From NCBI RefSeq assembly GCF_015773195.1, contig NZ_JADWYK010000002.1, positions 62,001 through 126,000 of the forward strand: DNA of 64,000 nucleotides. The letters are read 5' to 3'. This DNA comes from Hymenobacter guriensis. GTDB taxonomy: Bacteria > Bacteroidota > Bacteroidia > Cytophagales > Hymenobacteraceae. Positions 1 through 7,794 of the stretch are shown here, piece after piece. Within the stretch, counting starts at the first letter, position 1, and each line of letters starts with the position of its first letter. The notes below the pieces were generated by a model that did not search any database, was not told the DNA's origin, and saw only the letters and a program-made list of their open reading frames with translations. A program made the position numbers and the translations under genes.

Positions 1-1172
1 GCCTGCTTGGCCATTTCCAGGTCGATTTCGCGCCGGTTGAGGGAGCTTTGCGCAATCAGGGAAATCAGCACGCCTTCCAGCTCGCGCACGTTGGTATCCA
101 CGGAGTACGCCAGATACTCCACCACCTGCGGCGGTATGTCGATGCCATCCTGCTGCATTTTGTTCTGGATGATGGCCATGCGCGTCTCGAAGTCGGGGCT
201 TTGCAGGTCAGCGGTCAGGCCCCACTTAAAGCGCGACAAGAGCCGGTCTTCCAGGCCCACCAGGTCACGCGGGGGGCGGTCCGAGGTCATTACAATCTGC
301 TTCCCGGCCTGGTGCAGGTGGTTGAAGATGTGGAAGAACATTTCCTGGGTCTTGTCCTTGCCCGACAGGAACTGTACGTCGTCCAGAATCAGTATATCCA
401 CCAGCAGGTAAAAGTTGGCAAAATCCTGCACCGCGTTGGCCCGCAGGCTTTCGATGAACTGGTTCGTAAACTTCTCCGCCGACACGTAAAGCACGAACTT
501 ATCGGTGTTCGAGGCTTTGATGTGGTTGCCGATGGCCTGCACCAGGTGGGTTTTGCCCAGGCCCACGCCGCCATAAATCATCAGCGGGTTGAAGCTTGTC
601 GTGCCCGGTTTATTAGCCACGGCAAGGCCGGCCGAGCGCGCCAGGCGGTTGCAGTCCCCCTCAATATAGTTCTCGAAGGAATACGTGTTGTTGAGCTGGG
701 ACTGCAGGTAGTTGCGGTCGATTACCTTGGACGCTTCGAAGGGGTTGCGCAGCTGGGCGGGTGCCGCCGGCGCGGCCGCGGCCGCCGCCACGTTGCGGGC
801 CGAGGCCGTGAGGGCGCCCGCGGCCACCGAGCCGGCCACCGTAGCGGCATCGGCCGGGCCCGTCATCTTGCGGGCCGTGGGGATGTTGACGGTGCGCGGC
901 TTGTTCTGGCTGTTGCCCTGGTCTACCACAATGGAGTACTCCAGCCGGCCCTCGGGGCCCAGCTCCTGATAGATGCCGCGCTTGAGCTCATCCACGTAGT
1001 GCTCTTCCAGCCACTCGTAAAAAAACTGGCTGGGTACCTGAATTACGAGTACGTTGTTGTGCAGGGCTACCGGCACAATGGGCTCAAACCACGTGCGGAA
1101 ACTCTGCTCCCCGATGCTGCTCCTGATGATGCGAAGACAGTTGGCCCAAACGATACGGCAATCCTTCAACAT
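1..1172 (-). CDS. dnaA: Chromosomal replication initiator DnaA (C-terminus beyond window)
   Basis: Initiator ATPase that binds DnaA boxes and opens the origin. Read on the minus strand from ATG at 1172, it begins MLKDCRIVWANCLR, followed by the domain I pattern SFRTWFEPIVPVAL. A variable Ala/Pro-rich linker follows (about 880-740 in DNA terms). Walker A is GGVGLGKTH near residue 203 (about 541-570) and Walker B is ILILDDVQF near residue 265; sensor-region NVRELEG lies near position 90. About 390 residues are present; the rest of domain IV, the DNA-binding part, runs off the left edge. The leader (1173-1313) holds a DnaA-box-like site, which suggests autoregulation. The family assignment is certain; only the end is missing. 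Confidence 0.97.
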   Translation of the reverse strand, partial: MLKDCRIVWANCLRIIRSSIGEQSFRTWFEPIVPVALHNNVLVIQVPSQFFYEWLEEHYVDELKRGIYQELGPEGRLEYSIVVDQGNSQNKPRTVNIPTARKMTGPADAATVAGSVAAGALTASARNVAAAAAAPAAPAQLRNPFEASKVIDRNYLQSQLNNTYSFENYIEGDCNRLARSAGLAVANKPGTTSFNPLMIYGGVGLGKTHLVQAIGNHIKASNTDKFVLYVSAEKFTNQFIESLRANAVQDFANFYLLVDILILDDVQFLSGKDKTQEMFFHIFNHLHQAGKQIVMTSDRPPRDLVGLEDRLLSRFKWGLTADLQSPDFETRMAIIQNKMQQDGIDIPPQVVEYLAYSVDTNVRELEGVLISLIAQSSLNRREIDLEMAKQ

Positions 1173-1228
1173 CAATGAAAATCAGGCAAATGCGTGGTTG
1201 CAGGCGCAAAAAGAGAGAAGCAGGGCCA

Positions 1229-1252
1229 GGCTCCCGGCAGAGCCTTTTTTTT
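1229..1252 (+). terminator. Terminator-like hairpin in the dnaA leader, plus-strand sense
   Basis: GGCTC (1229-1233) pairs with GAGCC (1240-1244) and is followed by eight T on the plus strand. It is shaped like an intrinsic terminator but faces opposite to dnaA and to the gene upstream of it, and no plus-strand gene precedes it. It may stop antisense transcription from inside dnaA, or simply be chance. Confidence 0.4.
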
Positions 1253-1261
1253 AGGGGGAGA

Positions 1262-1289
1262 CAAAAATGTGGAAAAGTCAGGAGACAAA
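1262..1289 (-). promoter_or_regulatory. Candidate dnaA promoter with overlapping DnaA box
   Basis: On the minus strand, TTTG (1289-1286) is followed after 16 nt by CATTTTTG (1269-1262), one base away from the Bacteroidota -7 element TAnnTTTG. The 9-mer TTTTCCACA (1276-1268), which fits the relaxed DnaA box TTWTNCACA, sits across the spacer and the -7 element. A DnaA molecule bound there would cover the promoter. This is inferred from sequence only. Confidence 0.4.
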
Positions 1290-1313
1290 AAAACCCATTT
1301 CTGCTTGCGAATG

Positions 1314-2234
1314 TCAGGCCGTATGCACGGGTAGCACCGCCGCCCGCGCCACGCCCGGCCGGCGCGTGCCCCGCTCGAACACATAATCGATACGGCCGAG
1401 GTTGATGCCCGACCACCCAACTTGGTTAATCAGCGTCTGGTGGCCGCCAGGGCCAGCTACTACGTCGGGCTTGTCGAGGAACGTGTGCGTGTGGCCGCCT
1501 AGTATAAGGTCGATGCCGGGCGCGCCGGCCGCCAATTTAAAATCGTCGATTTTCGCGCTTTCGTATTTATACCCCAGGTGCGAAAGGCAAACGACCATGT
1601 CGCACTTTTCGGGGCCGCGCAGTTTGGCTACCATTTCTTTGGCCGTAGCCACGGGGTCGAGGTAACGGGTGGCGCCGTAGTTGCGGTCGGCTACCAGCCC
1701 GGCCAGCTCAATGCCTACTCCGAACACGCCAATGCGGTGTCCGGCTTTTTCAAATACCTTATAAGGCTGAAAACGACCGGCCAGCGGGGTCTGCGAGAAG
1801 TCGTAGTTGGCCGTCAGGAACGGGAAAGCGGCGTTGGGCAGCTGCTTCTGCAGTCCTTCCAGGCCGTTGTCGAAGTCGTGGTTGCCGAGGGTGCTGGCGT
1901 CGTAGCGCATCTGCGACATGAGCTTGTATTCCAGCTCGCCCCCGAAAAAGTTGAAGTACGGCGTCCCCTGCCAGATGTCGCCCGAGTCGAGTAACAGCAC
2001 GTTAGGCTCCTGCTGGCGGATCTGGGCTATCAGCGAAGCCCGGCGGGCCATGCCGCCCATGCCGGCCCACTGTGCCGCATTATCCGGGAACGGCTCGATG
2101 CGGGAGTGCATGTCGTTGGTATGCAGAATCACCAGCCTGGTGGCATCGGCCGCGGCGGCCGGCAGGCTCAGCCCCAGCAGCCCCAGGCTGGCGGCGCCCA
2201 GCGTACTATGCTTCAGAAATTCGCGACGGTCCAT
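1314..2234 (-). CDS. Periplasmic metallophosphatase, N-terminal domain of a UshA-type 5'-nucleotidase
   Basis: Two-metal phosphoesterase of the calcineurin-like/UshA family, expected to hydrolyse nucleotides or related phosphate esters outside the cytoplasm. It starts MDRREFLKHS, a twin-arginine (Tat) type signal followed by a hydrophobic stretch ending PAAAADA. The metal-ligand motifs are all present in order: HTNDMHSR, LDSGDIWQG, GNHDFDNG, SHLGYK and GGHTHTF. At 306 residues it stops after the catalytic domain; the usual C-terminal substrate-binding domain is encoded separately just upstream (2391-3149). The two genes are on the same strand, separated by 156 bp of repeats, so the activity probably needs both products. 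Confidence 0.9.
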   Translation of the reverse strand: MDRREFLKHSTLGAASLGLLGLSLPAAAADATRLVILHTNDMHSRIEPFPDNAAQWAGMGGMARRASLIAQIRQQEPNVLLLDSGDIWQGTPYFNFFGGELEYKLMSQMRYDASTLGNHDFDNGLEGLQKQLPNAAFPFLTANYDFSQTPLAGRFQPYKVFEKAGHRIGVFGVGIELAGLVADRNYGATRYLDPVATAKEMVAKLRGPEKCDMVVCLSHLGYKYESAKIDDFKLAAGAPGIDLILGGHTHTFLDKPDVVAGPGGHQTLINQVGWSGINLGRIDYVFERGTRRPGVARAAVLPVHTA

Positions 2235-2250
2235 CTACTTTACTATGCTA

Positions 2251-2393
2251 ATGTGGGGAATGTGCTAAGGTGGGGAATGTGTTGGTGTGCTAAGGTGGAA
2301 AATGTGCTGATGTGGGATGGGTAAGCATTTCTCACATTATCCACATCAGCACATTAGCGAAGCGCAGCACATTCAACTCACCTTAGCACATTA
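2251..2393. repeat. Intergenic fold-back made of a 9-nt word (AATGTGCTA/G)
   Basis: The gap between the two nucleotidase genes is built from variants of AATGTGCTA and AATGTGCTG. The right half is inverted: AATGTGCTGATGTGG (2301-2315) pairs perfectly with CCACATCAGCACATT (2341-2355), and AATGTGCTAAGGTG (2259-2272) with CACCTTAGCACATT (2379-2392), giving nested stems. The outermost arm reaches the stop codon of the upstream gene. Related copies lie at 22204-22228 and near 53080-53117. Confidence 0.85.
2337..2345 (+). promoter_or_regulatory. Perfect consensus DnaA box
   Basis: TTATCCACA matches the strict DnaA box. It lies about 1.2 kb from the dnaA start, inside the fold-back repeat. One box alone does not make an origin, and it may exist only because the repeat word resembles it. 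Confidence 0.4.
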
Positions 2394-3149
2394 TAACTTC
2401 ACTCTGCCTTCTACTTTGGCTTCTACCGGGCGGCCGGCTTTGGTGAGCTCCTGAATGTGCTCTGTAATGGCCGCGCGCAGCAGCACGCCGGTTTTGCGCG
2501 GGGCCAGCGCGCGAAAGAACGTCATCTGGTCGCCACCGCCGGCCAGGTAGTCGCTGATGGCAATGGTGTAGGTGCGCCCGGCCTCGAAAGGCTTGCCGCC
2601 GATGAGGATGTTGGTGGCTTTGCCCTCGGGCGTGGCCGTGTATACGGCCCCCGACAGGGCCATCTTCACCCGGGCCGCATAGTCGAACATCTGCTGCACC
2701 ACGGCGCCGGGCGCATCCAGCACAACCAGCTCATTCTCGAAGGGCATCAGCTCAAACACCGAGCCCACCGTAACCGGCCCGGCCGGCAGCGGAGCCCGCA
2801 GGCCGCCGTTGCTCATCACGCCCAGGTCGATGGGCTGCTTGAGCTCCCGGCTGGCGCGGGTGCGCTGCAGGTCGGCCACAAAGTTGGCCAGCGGGGACTC
2901 GCCGGAGTTTTTGGTAATAGCCACCGGGGCCGTACCCAGCACGGTGCCCATCGTTTCCTCTACCTTGCGGTGATAGGGCGCAATGGTCGCCTCGGCCGTC
3001 GGGTCGGCAGGCAGCTGCTTGCCCACGGGCTGTGCCGTAACGGGCGCCAGCGTGGCCTTGGCCTGATAAGGGGCGCGCTGGCAGGCCGGCAACAGGCTGC
3101 CGCAGGCCAGGGCAACGCCCAGCAGAAGACCAGAAGAAGTGAATTTCAT
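2391..3149 (-). CDS. Lipoprotein: 5'-nucleotidase C-terminal (substrate-binding) domain
   Basis: This is the stand-alone C-terminal domain that in UshA/CD73 relatives binds the nucleotide base. ATG at 3149 gives MKFTSSGLLLGVALACGSLLPAC, a lipoprotein signal with lipobox LPAC. Family landmarks include SGESPLANFVADLQR, MSNGGLRAPLPAG, MPFENELVVLDAPG and SDYLAGGGDQM. The reading frame extends upstream to 3203, but a TATCTTTG promoter element lies inside that extension, so 3149 is the better start. The partner catalytic domain is the next gene downstream (1314-2234); in ordinary UshA the catalytic half comes first, so gene order here is reversed. Confidence 0.88.
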   Translation of the reverse strand: MKFTSSGLLLGVALACGSLLPACQRAPYQAKATLAPVTAQPVGKQLPADPTAEATIAPYHRKVEETMGTVLGTAPVAITKNSGESPLANFVADLQRTRASRELKQPIDLGVMSNGGLRAPLPAGPVTVGSVFELMPFENELVVLDAPGAVVQQMFDYAARVKMALSGAVYTATPEGKATNILIGGKPFEAGRTYTIAISDYLAGGGDQMTFFRALAPRKTGVLLRAAITEHIQELTKAGRPVEAKVEGRVKL

Positions 3150-3174
3150 GCGAAAGCTCAGGTCAGGAAGAGGG

Positions 3175-3182
3175 CAAAGATA
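3175..3182 (-). promoter_or_regulatory. -7 promoter element TATCTTTG for the nucleotidase pair
   Basis: TATCTTTG on the minus strand fits TAnnTTTG. It is 26 nt from the ATG at 3149. No clear -33 TTTG is seen at the right distance. It supports the shorter start of the downstream gene. Confidence 0.5.
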
Positions 3183-3370
3183 CGCAGCCGCGCGCACCTG
3201 CACTGCCGACGGAGGCCGGGCTCTTCGCCGCAGCCGGAAGTTTTCCGTACGGGAAGTAGAGCGTAGTGCCTTGCTTGTCTGCCCGGCCAGCCGCTGCTAA
3301 ACGCCGGGCAGACTCTCGCCGATATCTAGCCCATTCCGGTATCTTTAGCCCGTTTTCCACCCATTTTGCT

Positions 3371-5179
3371 ATGTCCGATACGCCGCGCCCCGGGTCTGTT
3401 TCCTTTGCTGAGTTTGCCCCACTCACCACCGAGCAGTGGCAGCAGCGCCTCACCCGCGACCTGAAAGGCGCCGATCTGGCCGACCTGCGCTGGCAAACGC
3501 CCGAGGGCCTGGTGCTGGAGCCTTTCTATCATCGCGAAGCCCTGGCTGCCCTTGGCAACCTACCCGCACCCCAGGTGCCCGCCGTGCCCGGCCGCTGGCG
3601 CAACGTGCCCACGCTGCTGGTGCCCGCCCATGACAACGGCCACACAGCCGTCGACCATGCTGCCCAGGCCCTGCAGCGAGGTGCCGACGGTATCCACTTC
3701 GATATCAGCTCCCCGGCGCTTTTTGACGTGGGCTACCTGGCCGCCACGCTACCCGTTTCCTCCGCCTACCTGTGCTACACCGTGTGCCAGCACCCGGACG
3801 AGTTTCTGCAGCGCCTGCTCGATGCGGTGCCGCCCCATACGCTGCGCGGGTTTCTGCGCTACGCGCCCGGCCAGGGCAGCTCCCCCGACGACTACGCTCT
3901 GCAGGTGGAAGGCCAGCGCCGCTGCCTTCAGCTGGCCCGCACCTCGCCCGACTTTCTGCCGCTGGCCATCAACGGCAACTTTTTCAGCAACCGCGGCGCC
4001 ACGGCCGTGCAGGAGGTGGCCTACATCCTGAATACGGCCGTAGCCTTTCTGAACAGCCTCCCAGCCGATGATTCCAGCATCGACGCAGCGGCCGTGGCAG
4101 CGGCCCTGCACCTGCACGTGAGCGTGGGCACCAGCTACTTCATGGAAATAGCCAAGCTGCGCGCCCTGCGCCGGCTGTGGGCTACGCTGCTGCACGCCTA
4201 TGGAGTACCTCCGGAAATAGCAGGCCGCCTCCATATTCACGCCGCCACCTCCTCCTGGGTGCAAACCACGCTCGACCCGCATACCAACCTACTGCGCGTG
4301 ACTACCGAAGCCATGAGCGCCGTGCTGGGTGGGGCCAATTCGGTGTCCGTCACGCCCTTCGACAGCCTGTACGCCGAGCCCAATGAGTTTTCGAGCCGCG
4401 TGGCCCGCAACGTGCCCATCATTCTGCGCGAAGAAGCTTACCTCGACCGGGTGGCCGACCCCGCCGCCGGCTCCTACTTCATCGAAACCCTTACCGACCA
4501 GCTGGCCCAGGAAGCCTGGGCGCTGTTTCAGGAAATGGAAGCGGCCGGGGGCTTGCTGGCGGGCCGGGGCCGGATGCTGGAGGCTATTCGCCAGAAGACG
4601 ATGGAGGAATTCCAGCGCATTGCCAGCGGTGAGCAGGTGATTGTAGGCACCAACCGCTTCCAGAACGCTCAGGAGCAGTTTGCCTTCGATGCCAAGAAGC
4701 TGTTGCGCAGCCGCTACTTCGATACCAACCGGGCTGCTTATCCCTCGGAGGTGCTGCGGCTGGCCACGGCCATGCATTTTGTGCGCAAGGAGCAGAAAAA
4801 GAAAAAAGCCGCCGTGGTGCTGCTCGGCACCGATACCATTCAGCTGATCTACGACTCCTTCGTGCGGCTGCTGCCTCCGGCCGAGCGGCCCGCGCTGTCG
4901 GAGGCTCCGCCGGCGGGCGCCCTGTCCATCCTGTTTTCCTCGGCCGAAGAAGCCACGCTCATGTCGGCCACAAATGAGCAGTTCCGGCGCTTCTCGGAGT
5001 TTATTCTGCAGGAGCCTCAGGAAGACCCCGAGGAAATGCTGGCCGACCACGACGCGCCCGTGCTGCTCTCCGCCGACCTGGCCACCATGCGCGAGGCCAT
5101 GCGCGTGTTCGGCTTCCAGGAGTTCACCCTCCACGGCCACACCACCGACGACGTGCTGGCCCGCCTGCAGGGAAGGTGA
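3371..5179 (+). CDS. mutA: Methylmalonyl-CoA mutase small subunit
   Basis: Non-catalytic partner of MutB in the cobalamin-dependent enzyme that interconverts (R)-methylmalonyl-CoA and succinyl-CoA. ATG at 3371 gives a 602-residue protein starting MSDTPRPGSVSFAEF. The N-terminal two thirds match the mutase barrel (for example TSYFMEIAKLRALRRLW, AMSAVLGGANSVSVTPFD, RVARNVPIILREEAYLDRVADPAAGSYFIE). The C-terminal part is a degenerate cobalamin-domain remnant without DxHxxG, as is usual for small subunits. An upstream ATG at 3266 is in frame but would span the apparent promoter (TATCTTTA at 3340-3347). mutB follows after a 361-bp repeat-filled gap. Confidence 0.95.
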   Translation: MSDTPRPGSVSFAEFAPLTTEQWQQRLTRDLKGADLADLRWQTPEGLVLEPFYHREALAALGNLPAPQVPAVPGRWRNVPTLLVPAHDNGHTAVDHAAQALQRGADGIHFDISSPALFDVGYLAATLPVSSAYLCYTVCQHPDEFLQRLLDAVPPHTLRGFLRYAPGQGSSPDDYALQVEGQRRCLQLARTSPDFLPLAINGNFFSNRGATAVQEVAYILNTAVAFLNSLPADDSSIDAAAVAAALHLHVSVGTSYFMEIAKLRALRRLWATLLHAYGVPPEIAGRLHIHAATSSWVQTTLDPHTNLLRVTTEAMSAVLGGANSVSVTPFDSLYAEPNEFSSRVARNVPIILREEAYLDRVADPAAGSYFIETLTDQLAQEAWALFQEMEAAGGLLAGRGRMLEAIRQKTMEEFQRIASGEQVIVGTNRFQNAQEQFAFDAKKLLRSRYFDTNRAAYPSEVLRLATAMHFVRKEQKKKKAAVVLLGTDTIQLIYDSFVRLLPPAERPALSEAPPAGALSILFSSAEEATLMSATNEQFRRFSEFILQEPQEDPEEMLADHDAPVLLSADLATMREAMRVFGFQEFTLHGHTTDDVLARLQGR

Positions 5180-5540
5180 GTTGTGGGGTGCCCCCATTAG
5201 AACGTCATTCAAATAGCACGTCATTCCGAGCGAAGCCGAGGAATCTTGCTAGGCTGTGTGGACAGCAAGCAAGAAGAACGTCATGCTGAGCTTGTCGAAG
5301 CATCTCTACCGCTTCGGTCGCACGAAATCGTTCGGTAGAGATGCTTCGACAAGCTCAGCATGACGCCCTGGAAAGCCTAAAAATACATTTTTCGATTACT
5401 GTCCACACACCCTAGTGTAGTAACTTCTTTTATTCGACCTATTTACTTATAAATAGCACCACAACATCAGCACGCGAGATTCCTCGGCTTCGCTCGGAAT
5501 GACGTTCTGGTGTCTCCTGTCACGCTCCCGCCCAAAACCC
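5180..5540. repeat. Triple-nested palindrome between mutA and mutB
   Basis: No gene is seen in this 361-bp gap. Three inverted pairs are nested. The outer perfect 29-bp arms are at 5218-5246 and 5477-5505 (core CATTCCGAGCGAAGCCGAGG). The middle 17-bp arms, 15 matching, are at 5250-5266 and 5398-5414 (core TGTGTGGACAG). The inner perfect 33-bp arms are at 5279-5311 and 5333-5365 (core GTCATGCTGAGCTTGTCGAA) around a 21-nt loop. The inner arm shares its CGTCATGCTGAGC...CGAAGCATCTCT frame with the palindrome at 11539-11634. The right outer arm overlaps an in-frame extension upstream of mutB, which supports the mutB start at 5541. Confidence 0.92.
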
Positions 5541-7724
5541 ATGAAACCCGACTTCGCCACCATCCCCTACAACGCCGCGCCGCTGGCTTCGCCGCTTACG
5601 CAGCCGGCCACCTCTCCTACCCCCGAGGGCATTGAGCTGAAAGCCTACTACACGGCCGAGGACATAGCGACGCTCGACCACCTGGGGTTTGGAGCGGGGC
5701 AGGCGCCGTTTCTGCGCGGGCCCTACTCGTCCATGTATGTGCAGAACCCCTGGACGGTGCGCCAGTACGCGGGCTTCAGCACGGCCGAGGCCAGCAACGC
5801 CTTCTACCGCCGCAACCTCGCGGGCGGGCAGAAAGGCTTGAGCGTGGCCTTCGACCTGGCTACGCACCGGGGCTACGACTCCGACCACCCCCGCGTGCAG
5901 GGCGACGTGGGCAAGGCCGGCGTGGCCATCGACTCGGTGGAGGACATGAAGATTCTCTTCGACCAGATTCCGCTGGATCAGATGTCCGTGTCGATGACCA
6001 TGAACGGGGCGGTGCTGCCGATTATGGCCTTCTACATCGTGGCGGCTGAGGAACAGGGCGTGAGCCCCGAAAAGCTGGCGGGCACCATTCAGAACGACAT
6101 TCTGAAGGAGTTCATGGTGCGCAACACCTACATCTACCCGCCCGCGCCCTCCATGCGCATCATTGCCGACATCTTCAGCTACACTGCACGGCTGATGCCC
6201 AAGTTCAACTCCATCAGCATCTCGGGCTACCACATGCAGGAAGCCGGGGCCACCGCCGACCTGGAGCTGGCCTACACCCTGGCCGACGGCGTGGAGTACG
6301 TGCGCGCCGGCCTCGCGGCGGGCATGACCATCGACCAGTTTGCGCCCCGCCTGTCGTTTTTCTGGGCCATTGGCATGAACCACTTCATGGAAATTGCCAA
6401 GATGCGCGCCGGCCGCCTGCTTTGGGCCAAGCTCATGAAAAGCCTGGGGGCCGAAAACCCCAAGAGCCTGGCCTTGCGCACCCACTGCCAGACCTCGGGC
6501 TACTCCCTCACCGAGCAGGACCCCTTCAACAACGTCACGCGCACTTGCGTGGAGGCCCTGGCCGCGGCCCTGGGCGGCACCCAGAGCCTGCACACCAACG
6601 CCCTCGACGAGGCCATTGCCCTGCCCACCGACTTCTCGGCCCGCATTGCCCGCAACACCCAGCTCTACCTCCAGCACGAAACCGACATTACCCGCGTGGT
6701 AGACCCCTGGGGCGGCTCCTACTACGTGGAGCGCCTCACCCACGAGCTGGCCGACAAAGCCTGGGCCCTCATTCAGGAAGTGGAGGAGCTGGGCGGCATG
6801 GCCAAGGCCATTGAAACCGGGCTGCCCAAGCTGCGCATCGAGGAGGCCGCCGCCCGCAAGCAGGCCCGCATCGACTCGGGCAAGGAAATCATTGTGGGCG
6901 TGAACCGCTACCGCCTCACCGAGGAGGAGCAGGCCCGCGAAGCGCAAATCGAAATCCTCGACATCGACAACGCCGCCGTGCGCGAGTCGCAGATTGCCCG
7001 CCTAAACACGCTGAAGGCGGAGCGCGACAACGCCGCCGTGCAGCAAGCTCTCCAGGCCCTGACCGACGCTGCGCGCCAGGGAGCCTCCACCTCAGTGACC
7101 CAATCGGAGACGAACAACGAGCCACAAACAACGAACAACCTCCTGGCCCTGGCCGTGCAGGCCGCCCGCCTGCGCGCTACGCTGGGCGAAATCTCCGATG
7201 CCATGGAGGCCGTGTATGGCCGCCACCAGGCCACTATCCGCACCGTGTCGGGCGTGTACTCCCAGGAAATGGACTACGACCAGGAATTTGCCAAGGCCCG
7301 CCAGCTGGCCGACGAGTTCAGCCAGAAAGAAGGCCGCCGCCCCCGCATGATGGTGGCCAAAATGGGCCAGGACGGCCACGACCGGGGCGCCAAAGTCATT
7401 GCCACCTCCTTTGCCGACGTGGGCTTCGACGTAGACATTGCCCCCCTGTTCCAGACGCCCGAGGAAGTAGCCCGCCAGGCCGCCGAAAACGACGTGCATG
7501 TGGTGGGGGTATCCTCGCTGGCCGCCGGCCACAAAACCCTGGTGCCCCAGCTTATTGAGGAATTAGCTAAGTTAGACCGGGCCGATATCCTCGTCATTGC
7601 CGGGGGCGTAATCCCGGCCCAGGACTACCCCTTCCTCTACGACGCCGGCGTGACCGGCATCTACGGCCCCGGCACCGTCATTGCCGTAGCCGCCCAGGAG
7701 ATTCTGCGGAAGCTGGGGGAGTAG
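5541..7724 (+). CDS. mutB: Methylmalonyl-CoA mutase large (catalytic) subunit
   Basis: Adenosylcobalamin-dependent mutase acting with MutA. ATG at 5541 gives 727 residues; an earlier in-frame ATG at 5499 lies within the repeat arm and is unlikely. The barrel carries the family signatures [40 protein letters not shown] and [19 protein letters not shown]. The C-terminal cobalamin domain has the lower-ligand motif DGHDRG (D611, H613, G616), followed by [18 protein letters not shown]. Oddity: the linker at about residues 514-535 includes [12 protein letters not shown], encoded by a heptanucleotide repeat phrase (7110-7138) of a kind that looks intergenic. A strong terminator follows. Confidence 0.97.
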   Translation: MKPDFATIPYNAAPLASPLTQPATSPTPEGIELKAYYTAEDIATLDHLGFGAGQAPFLRGPYSSMYVQNPWTVRQYAGFSTAEASNAFYRRNLAGGQKGLSVAFDLATHRGYDSDHPRVQGDVGKAGVAIDSVEDMKILFDQIPLDQMSVSMTMNGAVLPIMAFYIVAAEEQGVSPEKLAGTIQNDILKEFMVRNTYIYPPAPSMRIIADIFSYTARLMPKFNSISISGYHMQEAGATADLELAYTLADGVEYVRAGLAAGMTIDQFAPRLSFFWAIGMNHFMEIAKMRAGRLLWAKLMKSLGAENPKSLALRTHCQTSGYSLTEQDPFNNVTRTCVEALAAALGGTQSLHTNALDEAIALPTDFSARIARNTQLYLQHETDITRVVDPWGGSYYVERLTHELADKAWALIQEVEELGGMAKAIETGLPKLRIEEAAARKQARIDSGKEIIVGVNRYRLTEEEQAREAQIEILDIDNAAVRESQIARLNTLKAERDNAAVQQALQALTDAARQGASTSVTQSETNNEPQTTNNLLALAVQAARLRATLGEISDAMEAVYGRHQATIRTVSGVYSQEMDYDQEFAKARQLADEFSQKEGRRPRMMVAKMGQDGHDRGAKVIATSFADVGFDVDIAPLFQTPEEVARQAAENDVHVVGVSSLAAGHKTLVPQLIEELAKLDRADILVIAGGVIPAQDYPFLYDAGVTGIYGPGTVIAVAAQEILRKLGE
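7110..7138 (+). repeat. Heptamer repeat phrase inside mutB
   Basis: Four 7-nt units with consensus ACGAACA start at 7110, 7117, 7124 and 7131. They encode part of a polar Asn/Thr/Gln-rich linker between the barrel and cobalamin domains. The layout resembles the 7- and 8-nt phrases found between genes in this window. Confidence 0.75.
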
Positions 7725-7737
7725 GCCAGCAGTAAAA

Positions 7738-7783
7738 AACAAAGCCCTGTCTGAACATACATTCGGGCAGGGCTTTGTTTTGG
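7738..7783. terminator. Bidirectional terminator between mutB and the T9SS protein gene
   Basis: AACAAAGCCCTG (7738-7749) pairs with CAGGGCTTTGTT (7768-7779), with A-rich sequence before and T-rich sequence after, so it can serve both convergent genes. Confidence 0.88.
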
Positions 7784-7794
7784 CTTTCAGAGGG

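Noticed and set aside
48-1178. Long plus-strand frame across dnaA
   Set aside because: It is the shadow of dnaA; the minus-strand translation carries all DnaA motifs.
2331-2345. Chromosome origin at the perfect DnaA box
   Set aside because: Only one strict box and no AT-rich unwinding element or box cluster; the box coincides with the repeat word.
5218-5505. Insertion sequence or MITE with target-site duplication
   Set aside because: No transposase is present and no clear flanking duplication was found; kept as a palindromic repeat.
5520-6947. 475-codon minus-strand frame opposite mutB
   Set aside because: His/Gly/Val-rich composition typical of the antisense of GC-rich genes; no recognisable domain.
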